From: Akkermansia sp.
GTDB taxonomy: Bacteria; Verrucomicrobiota; Verrucomicrobiia; Verrucomicrobiales; Akkermansiaceae
Direction of reading: 5' to 3'
Length of the DNA stretch: 6,325 nucleotides
Assembly: GCA_017628435.1 (NCBI GenBank)
Contig: JAGBZE010000208.1
Coordinates: 1-6,325 of the forward strand
Both the position numbers and the translations under genes were made by a program. This document shows, piece by piece, positions 6,301 through 6,325 of this stretch (within the stretch, counting starts at the first letter, position 1; each line of letters begins with the position of its first letter). The notes under the pieces were generated by a model. That model ran no database searches. It saw nothing but the letters and a program-made list of their open reading frames with translations, and was not told where the DNA came from.

Positions 6301-6325
6301 AACCATGTCAAAATCCTAAAGGAAA
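280..6325 (+). CDS. giant exported autotransporter-like beta-repeat protein (adhesin/passenger), 3' end missing
   Basis: The frame is open from 241 to the right edge and gives at least 2,015 residues from ATG 280. That start is preferred because the promoter predicts a leader of about 35 nt and because it leaves a complete signal peptide. GTG 259 and GTG 301 are alternatives. Order of parts: signal peptide 1-36; charged, Glu/Arg/Gln/Leu-rich, probably helical region about 37-245; Gly/Pro/Gln linker, acidic tract and Met run about 246-385; then Gly/Thr/Ser/Val/Leu-rich strands to the edge. Trp-box motifs lie near 570, 1214 and 1590, and Gly-Gly ladder repeats at about 1764-2008. Only six Cys occur in 2,015 residues (142, 860, 995, 1773, 1796, 1998), typical of secreted beta-solenoids. 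Such passengers usually act on the cell surface as adhesins or structural fibres and end in an outer-membrane beta-barrel. That barrel would lie outside the window, so type V secretion is inferred. No protease or glycosidase motif was seen. The N-terminal helical region is not recognised. Confidence 0.85.
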   Translation, partial: MPILSSSVHFRIRKPGASRTWLPYFLAAFGAGVAVADEELLRYHWVMPEAAPEKATRVIRVSGEKGERFEEVYAEETLAELKQNPAIMEARIARQAALRREALELARQLREEGKDPLVAYEEAWTQVYSRSWLSGGWLSGSCKLEDMLRRMASEGEEQELTEEERQWLLEALLEDDDRLESEAGQELLRRLAAQLRQKGYGFSTVSSGLNDELMQRFAAGLQHQTDSMDAYRDALFKTRRGQIMTHSLVGYRAPWGMGVGGGAYYRQAPQQVETTEGSGNTQMPAQPVLLQEKKEPIIVHGLNDVPEAVTDFLATAPPSLEEEDNDEKEKEEDDDFLADDESESEAAAPAMMMMRSFSMRSAAYAVQNEGEADAPESPDSPVHGGVVELAQDEILDVGANRVVGGSLAGGRLENVQMVVTGELYRPVSKDYVTVHNLITSADGTNPGILTDVTLYAGTSTEYATLHNITFAGQSELTGYITFEKTQATSDMSVAAGGTLTLKNLTFDLRGVSMDEKTLFVIEDGGTLEGWNAYNVHFVYSGVKVNSAAVALSERKGVIVLSDDHNGNLYWNGAADNMWSVSSKNWSSTAGGAVYEEFTALSNVIFGKDAARDARAISVAQDMVVADLYVTDGGYSFSGARVAVLGDAKFTHESGTVTFNDHLVVQGNLTTGDRERAEYADSVALLGGATIVKDAVFSNLTTTIGGDMTVGGDLNVLSGNLTITGNVTAKEMELVVNGGSASVSGNLTTTTITENKLGSITIGGTAEQRYTGTVTAGDLTVNTQKNDVYFSRLQVDKLTVGEGATVHVQTSSDSVAVSSSKFPVIDLTGTLVLDAPGVTYNDRHSVYVKSDAAKLKFDSGCTVEDLQIFGMADNSGDFNYTDLAIEVTNSSSATVTKMQALGTLEVTSGSLTVKDATGAVHGKLILDKAKLKLGAGADDIMADGSGAVELKNGARLDIGSTTQTLSAGNAISLSGASSITGAADGGGLKLRDDSLCVNYENTGNSIDANLTVAAGQTITLNSASANSSLEISGSISGSGDIVLGNSDSETENVPGTVVLYGANTGFKGKVTVYDGSTLTLLNTEALSNASGVVLEFGGTLALNAPGAVNLNALTFKSGSSLSISSIVGTDAASSKDAVLNVNDNSLKLDNVVLNLNFSQELQSMQTYNIMTGVSSIDNLSFNVTHNNDVKLDVSQYKVVLDGNLLYIHTMMGNVWDGSYSENWTLTGNGGNWSGDEYQQGEGVKYTAAIFGDLTTDGQTQSTETVKVKDEVSPGNVYFTADTTAYQLDSDGGGLAAGTRIHKLGKADVTLGLANNATEGTALGNVDIQAGSLILGKGLAVKGTVTVEKDANLQLKYGSGGLTMFAKKDDEAFSVSAIGEDALLRGVTMDAAGIRGTKDVYNAAIEDDIKAAEINASNLLVQGNAELQYLILKDFAAAGNVTLSDVTLTSSSTATTLTGVTIGSGVKVDASGSYILSGKNLTFDSALTNKGTVTLDIVTDIDNENLTIIEIGKINYDTRVDTYGNTEYVYEFISSTNGGVLYAPALSADNFSINGVNLGSGLKDKDGVKFTDNRNGSITLSIYDGTVSMPQWDERWGKTKNAPAFSRRYESTATDTFTQASGIGGDAKYVSLAWGIVVDATKQSHDATYFKYGSIVNETNAKRVNDGKAIVVTLTSDAKGDLVVGGNIAESEAAAADHEVWIYDSSGVRTIIGGLTNNKIDPGTSDSPGSSVTTPQTAATHILVDSKVTNDKIHVDGIPETDYAKEYIIGGSRWCNQDAESFVTVKSGHIYNIFGGSCGGWHGQLVYDNYGYVTKRLWGFENGYVDWTVWVYDETLWRNVPYLTQTGTAHVYVDGGTVGEIFAGGFYANIIGTQKVEGKERPRAVEMVLTGGTIGGPDLRVFGGTDHGVVTGDIYVRMEGSANVTSILVGGSNAGVVKGDVVLDLISGTANKVEAPGKGWDEGNDLAQIYGDVLVNLYSGFKLGKGIIEYNNPNVDDLECGIFGGMEQSNHVKILKE
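388..1014 (+). other. charged, probably alpha-helical N-terminal region (residues 37-245)
   Basis: Immediately after the signal peptide the mature protein is rich in Glu, Arg, Gln, Leu and Ala. It has heptad-like stretches such as ARIARQAALRREALELARQL (90-109) and LLEALLEDDDRLE (168-180), then ELLRRLAAQLRQK from 186. One Cys (142) lies in a Gly/Trp/Ser-rich break around 132-142. Composition and predicted fold differ sharply from the beta repeats that follow. The family is not recognised. It could be a periplasmic or surface oligomerisation or partner-binding segment; this is inference. Confidence 0.55.
1015..1434 (+). other. linker with acidic tract and four-Met run (residues 246-385)
   Basis: A Gly/Tyr segment near 255-266 and a Gln/Pro/Thr linker lead to an acidic tract at 321-345, where 17 of 25 residues are Asp or Glu. 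The DNA of the tract is strongly purine-rich. Four consecutive ATG codons follow at 1330-1341 (Met351-354), then RSFSMRSAAYAVQ and a Pro/Glu/Ser segment. Beta-strand sequence begins near residue 386. The segment looks like an exposed flexible spacer between helical head and solenoid. A role in binding divalent cations (acidic tract) is possible but unproved. Confidence 0.6.
1981..2100 (+). repeat. Trp-box module A (residues 568-607)
   Basis: The pattern is L-Y-W570-N-G572 ... W578 ... N584-W585 ... F597 ... N-V-I-F-G606. This W-N-G...W...NW...F-G spacing is familiar from passenger regions that carry autotransporter-associated beta-strand repeats, where it opens a new block of strands. It follows a first beta section (about 386-567) and introduces the long middle block. 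It matches modules near residues 1214 and, less fully, 1590. Confidence 0.6.
2101..3909 (+). repeat. middle beta-solenoid block of the passenger (residues 608-1210)
   Basis: About 600 residues alternate short hydrophobic/Thr strands with Gly/Asn/Asp turns, for example DLNVLSGNLTITGNVTAKEM (806 onward is similar in style, this example encoded at 2413-2472). No stretch is long and hydrophobic enough to be a transmembrane helix. Units are degenerate, with no fixed DNA repeat, so the block probably arose by old duplication. The likely fold is a right-handed beta-helix or similar solenoid, inferred from composition and strand rhythm. Cys860 and Cys995 are its only cysteines. Confidence 0.55.
3919..4032 (+). 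repeat. Trp-box module B (residues 1214-1251)
   Basis: The pattern is W1214-D-G1216 ... N1221-W1222 ... G-G-N1230-W1231-S-G ... I-F-G1250-D1251, a close counterpart of module A with an extra NW pair. It is preceded by strands ending in GNLLYIHTMMGN and followed by a block of beta strands (about 1252-1585). The recurrence about 644 residues after module A suggests that the passenger is built from successive Trp-box-headed segments. Confidence 0.6.
5017..5088 (+). repeat. degenerate Trp-box module C (about residues 1580-1603)
   Basis: The pattern is Y-D-G-T ... P-Q-W1590-D1591-E-R-W1594-G ... N-A-P-A-F, a shorter relative of modules A and B that keeps the W-D and W-G elements but lacks the NW pair. 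It marks the transition from the Thr/Val/Gly strands to the C-terminal section with the hinge and Gly-Gly ladder repeats. Confidence 0.4.
5569..6303 (+). repeat. Gly-Gly ladder repeats (residues 1764-2008), continuing past the window
   Basis: Aromatic or hydrophobic-Gly-Gly motifs recur: YIIGGS (1765), YNIFGGS (1789), VYVDGGT (1849), IFAGGF (1859), LTGGTIGG (1887), VFGGT (1899), LVGGS (1927) and GIFGGM (1999). Many are followed within 3-7 residues by V-x-GD-(I/V), as in GVVTGDIYVRM and GVVKGDVVLDL. The rhythm suggests a beta-solenoid with Gly-Gly turns, distinct from the earlier blocks. A low-complexity segment at about 1719-1738 (DPGTSDSPGSSVTTPQ and following) acts as hinge before it. Three of the protein's six Cys lie here (1773, 1796, 1998). 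Confidence 0.6.

Noticed and set aside
1..6325. CRISPR array, tRNA, rRNA, insertion sequence or integrase
   Set aside because: No regularly spaced identical repeats, no cloverleaf-type sequence, no rRNA-like segment and no transposase or recombinase frame was found.

Overview
This window is almost entirely one very large, incomplete rightward gene. It is preceded by about 230 bp of AT-rich intergenic DNA, and the start of a possible divergent gene lies at the left edge. The large frame is open from 241 and is read here from ATG 280. It runs without a stop to the right edge, giving at least 2,015 codons, so the C-terminus and the stop codon are not visible. Long readings on the minus strand inside it are antisense shadows.

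The protein looks like an exported, surface-exposed autotransporter-type passenger or adhesin. From the N-terminus it has a signal peptide (residues 1-36) and then an unusual charged, probably helical region (about 37-245). Next come a linker with a dense acidic tract and a run of four Met (about 246-385), followed by well over 1,500 residues of Gly/Thr/Ser/Val/Leu-rich beta-strand repeats of beta-solenoid type. Three Trp-rich motifs (W-N/D-G...W...NW...F-G type) recur near residues 570, 1214 and 1590. After a low-complexity hinge near 1719-1738, the repeats change to a ladder of Gly-Gly motifs (about 1764-2008) that contains three of the protein's six cysteines.

The intergenic region holds a near-consensus sigma70-type promoter (TTGAAA, 16 bp, TATAAT) that predicts a leader of about 35 nt. 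It also holds a perfect 10-bp inverted repeat abutting an 8-C homopolymer, a pair of 9-bp direct repeats just upstream of the -35 box, and a small hairpin immediately before the start codon.

The organism is a Gram-negative-type bacterium (signal peptide plus autotransporter-like passenger). Moderate to high GC in the gene, weak Shine-Dalgarno signals and Trp-box beta-strand passengers would suit a gut Verrucomicrobiota of the Akkermansia kind. That assignment is inference from style and no marker gene supports it. No RNA gene, mobile element, CRISPR array or multi-gene system is visible.
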